A stretch of DNA of 6,672 nucleotides from Flavipsychrobacter stenotrophus (lineage in GTDB: Bacteria > Bacteroidota > Bacteroidia > Chitinophagales > Chitinophagaceae). The translations under genes and the position numbers were made by a program. The first letter of the stretch is position 1; the number at the start of each line of letters is the position of its first letter. Below, piece by piece: positions 5,105 to 6,672 of this stretch. Below the pieces are notes generated by a model that did no database searches, was not told the origin of the DNA, and was given only the letters and a program-made list of their open reading frames with translations. The stretch lies in the NCBI GenBank assembly GCA_947379685.1, contig CANCOG010000282.1, forward strand, positions 1 to 6,672, given 5' to 3'.

Positions 5105-5323
5105 CTACTTGTAACGGTAGATAATCCTGCCACGGCTTAAATCATATGGACTCATTTCGACACCAACCTTATCACCTGGCAGAATCCGAATGTAGTGCAT
5201 GCGCATCTTGCCCGAAATGGTGGCAAGAATTTCATGCCCATTCTCTAACCTTACGCGGAACATCGCATTAGATAATGCTTCAATAATCGTTCCGTCTTGT
5301 TTAATGAGAGACTGCTTAGCCAT
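5105..5323 (-). CDS. infA: Translation initiation factor IF-1
   Basis: IF-1 binds the A site of the 30S subunit during initiation, together with IF-2 and IF-3. The product is 72 residues, the same as in E. coli, and is a single OB-fold (S1-like) domain: MAKQSLIKQDGTIIEALSNA, MFRVRLENGHEILATISGKM (21-40), YIRILPGDKVGVEMSPYDLS (44-63), RGRIIYRYK. I chose the MAKQ start at 5323. An in-frame ATG 39 bp upstream would add MKTFSYFCIPLKN, which is absent from the family, and that stretch contains the predicted promoter -7 box. It is the first gene of the minus-strand operon. In many genomes secY, often with map, stands upstream; here a divergent unrelated gene does, so the operon seems to start at infA. 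Confidence 0.97.
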   Translation of the reverse strand: MAKQSLIKQDGTIIEALSNAMFRVRLENGHEILATISGKMRMHYIRILPGDKVGVEMSPYDLSRGRIIYRYK

Positions 5324-5339
5324 ATTTTTTAAAGGAATG

Positions 5340-5373
5340 CAAAAGTAGGAAAAAGTTTTCAATAAACCGCAAA
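5340..5373 (-). promoter_or_regulatory. Promoter of the infA-rplQ operon
   Basis: On the minus strand TACTTTTG (5347-5340) is an exact match to the Bacteroidota -7 element TAnnTTTG. TTTG (5373-5370) fits the -33 element, with 22 bp between the two. The start codon is 16 bp past the -7 box, so the expected 5' leader is only about 10 nt. That leaves little room for leader-based control at the operon front. Position in front of the first gene makes this a good candidate. Confidence 0.65.
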
Positions 5374-5550
5374 AAAAATAATTACGGCATGTTTTAACAA
5401 ATATTATGCCAGAAATGACCTAAAACAGGCCCTCTTTTGCACAAGGTGGGCAAAAATAGTCTTTTCCGGCTGGTTAAAATCATTAGTTTGAGAAATATTA
5501 GGGGGAATTGGAAATTAGGTTCTTTGATGAGGGGGTGGATAGTTAGATCC

Positions 5551-5664
5551 GGCAAGCTGGCCTTGCACCAGAATCAGTTTTTCGATGTTTTAATGTTATT
5601 GTAGTTGTTATTGCTTCGGAAGCAAATGCTTCCCGGATTTTGGGTCTAAGGATATCCTTAGACC
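5551..5664. repeat. Second intergenic palindrome cluster, between infA and the NHL gene
   Basis: Three inverted repeats occur in 114 bp: GCAAG-ctggc-CTTGC (5552-5566), GGAAGCA-aa-TGCTTCC (5618-5633) and a perfect 22-bp palindrome at 5643-5664 with arms GGTCTAAGGAT. The style (short GC-richer hairpins, closely spaced, in a gene-free gap) resembles the cluster at 853-1022, though the sequences differ. They may be dispersed repeats, binding sites or bidirectional terminators. The rest of the 503-bp gap, 5374-5550 and 5665-5712, shows nothing I can name. Confidence 0.5.
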
Positions 5665-5712
5665 AGTGAAGGTTGAAGACTAAGGAAGGGCAAGCAGATA
5701 GTTATCAAATAA

Positions 5713-5745
5713 ATTGCTTATTTCAAAAAACAATTCTTAGCTTTG
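5713..5745 (+). promoter_or_regulatory. Promoter of the NHL-repeat gene
   Basis: TAGCTTTG (5738-5745) matches TAnnTTTG exactly, and TTG (5713-5715) lies 22 bp upstream, the same spacing as in the infA promoter on the other strand. Transcription would start near 5751, leaving a leader of about 75 nt before the GTG start. Confidence 0.5.
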
Positions 5746-5826
5746 GTAACGTCTAAAATAGGAAAATTGGTAATTGTATATTCTAATGGCAGGTCACTAT
5801 GCTGGCAGTACCATAAATTATTCGTA

Positions 5827-6672
5827 GTGAAGATAGTTTTATTTATTCTTATTTTCTTGTTTCCCGCTGTCACCAAGGCTCAAGGTTTGATAACTACGAT
5901 TGCGGGTAATGGGTACCCGCATGACACAGGAGATGGTGGTGCAGCTACAGCAGCAGCGATCTGCCGTTCGAATTGTTCATCATTTGATAAAAACGGGAAT
6001 TTTTATATTGCTGAAAGATTTTGCAACACCATTAGAAAAATAAATTCAGCGGGTATAATCAGCCATTTTGCAGGAACGGGAACCGCTGGTTACTCGGGAG
6101 ACGGTGGCCCTGCGACTTCCGCTAAATTAAATGATCCTTGGGGATTGGCCATTGATGATTCAAACAACTTATTTATTGCCGAGATAAGTGGTAGCCGAAT
6201 TAGAAAAATCAATGTTACTACAGGTATAATAACGACAATTGCGGGGAATGGTTATTTAGTTGACTCAGGTGATGGTGGTTATGCAACATCTTCGTCAATT
6301 GCTTATCCGTTTGATATTTGTTTTGACGAGAACCAAAATTTGTATGTCTCAAATTCTTGTTTAGTTAGAAAAATTGATGCTACGACGCAAATAATCCATA
6401 CTGTTGCCGGCTATGGCACCTCACCTGGCTATAGCGGTGATGGAGGGCTCGCAACAGCCGCAAAATTGAATACACCTTATGGAATCTGCGTTGACTCTAA
6501 TGACAATTTGTATATAGCAGACTACGGAAATAGTAGAATACGGAAAGTAAACGGAACGACTGGGATAATTAATACGATTGCAGGAGACGGAGTCGCTGCG
6601 TTTAATGGCGATAGTATTACGGCCATGTCAGCAAGGCTAGCTGCTTTCGACTTGAACTTTGACCGACTCGGC
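5827..6672 (+). CDS. Secreted NHL-repeat beta-propeller protein, N-terminal part, cut by the window edge
   Basis: The 282 visible codons are open to the window end. The start is taken as GTG 5827, giving MKIVLFILIFLFPAVTKA followed by QG: a short basic start, a hydrophobic core and an AxA-like cleavage site (TKA/QG), so the protein is probably exported. No in-frame ATG lies between the upstream stop (5710-5712) and this point. The rest is NHL-type repeats with the pattern TIAGNG..GYSGDGGPATSAKL, then D..NNLYIAD..NSRIRKV. The AG core recurs at residues 26, 82, 139, 194 and 252, a period of 55-58. Such repeats form beta-propeller blades and usually mediate binding; the ligand is unknown. In Bacteroidota, proteins of this kind often carry a type IX secretion or gliding-type C-terminal domain, which would lie off the edge. 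It is divergent from infA. Confidence 0.85.
   Translation, partial: MKIVLFILIFLFPAVTKAQGLITTIAGNGYPHDTGDGGAATAAAICRSNCSSFDKNGNFYIAERFCNTIRKINSAGIISHFAGTGTAGYSGDGGPATSAKLNDPWGLAIDDSNNLFIAEISGSRIRKINVTTGIITTIAGNGYLVDSGDGGYATSSSIAYPFDICFDENQNLYVSNSCLVRKIDATTQIIHTVAGYGTSPGYSGDGGLATAAKLNTPYGICVDSNDNLYIADYGNSRIRKVNGTTGIINTIAGDGVAAFNGDSITAMSARLAAFDLNFDRLG

Noticed and set aside
5324..5362. N-terminal extension of infA (MKTFSYFCIPLKN)
   Set aside because: IF-1 starts at MAK in the family, the shorter form is exactly 72 residues, and the extension overlaps the predicted -7 promoter box.
5786..5827. 13-codon upstream frame (MAGHYAGSTINYS) whose stop overlaps the GTG of the NHL gene by one base
   Set aside because: The TAGTG overlap would allow translational coupling, but the frame is very short, lacks a ribosome binding site and could be chance. 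It is worth recalling only if the leader is conserved.
1..6672. A new defence, mobile or biosynthetic gene system
   Set aside because: All coding regions are known housekeeping genes plus one NHL-repeat protein. No transposase, integrase, toxin-antitoxin, tRNA or phage-like gene is visible on either strand.

Overview
This window looks like a chromosomal piece of a Bacteroidota bacterium, probably near the Chitinophagaceae (the lineage is inferred from protein character, not from a search). Three things support this. Start codons lack clear Shine-Dalgarno sequences. Three sites match the Bacteroidota promoter pattern TTG-N17-23-TAnnTTTG. The ribosomal proteins are of Bacteroidota type: a long Ala/Glu-rich tail on L17, and L36 and S4 without zinc ligands.

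Layout. Positions 1-671 (minus) hold the N-terminal third of htpG (Hsp90), cut by the window edge. Positions 672-1255 have no gene; they hold a cluster of five short palindromes (853-1022) that resembles a REP-type dispersed repeat, and then a strong terminator hairpin (1136-1174) that ends the next operon. Positions 1256-5323 (minus) hold the alpha-operon block, transcribed infA > rpmJ > rpsM > rpsK > rpsD > rpoA > rplQ: initiation factor IF-1, L36, S13, S11, S4, RNA polymerase alpha and L17. Positions 5324-5826 are a divergent intergenic region with one promoter on each strand and a second palindrome cluster. Positions 5827-6672 (plus) encode the start of a secreted NHL-repeat protein, cut by the window edge.

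The block is ordinary translation and transcription machinery: the small-subunit proteins S13, S11 and S4, the large-subunit proteins L36 and L17, IF-1 and the polymerase subunit that nucleates RNAP assembly are made from one transcript. The gaps are less ordinary. From rpsM to the operon end every gap is 100-270 bp and holds inverted repeats. In five stems, each single imperfect pair is A/C on the plus strand and so a G-U wobble in the minus-strand RNA, which suggests they act as RNA structures in the operon transcript. The best one lies directly upstream of rpsD (3860-3920), where a 9-bp and an 8-bp stem interleave as a possible pseudoknot next to the start codon, a plausible S4 autoregulatory leader.

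I found no CRISPR, tRNA, rRNA, transposase, defence system or other clearly new gene system. The notable content is regulatory RNA candidates, dispersed palindromes and a likely break in conserved gene order upstream of infA.
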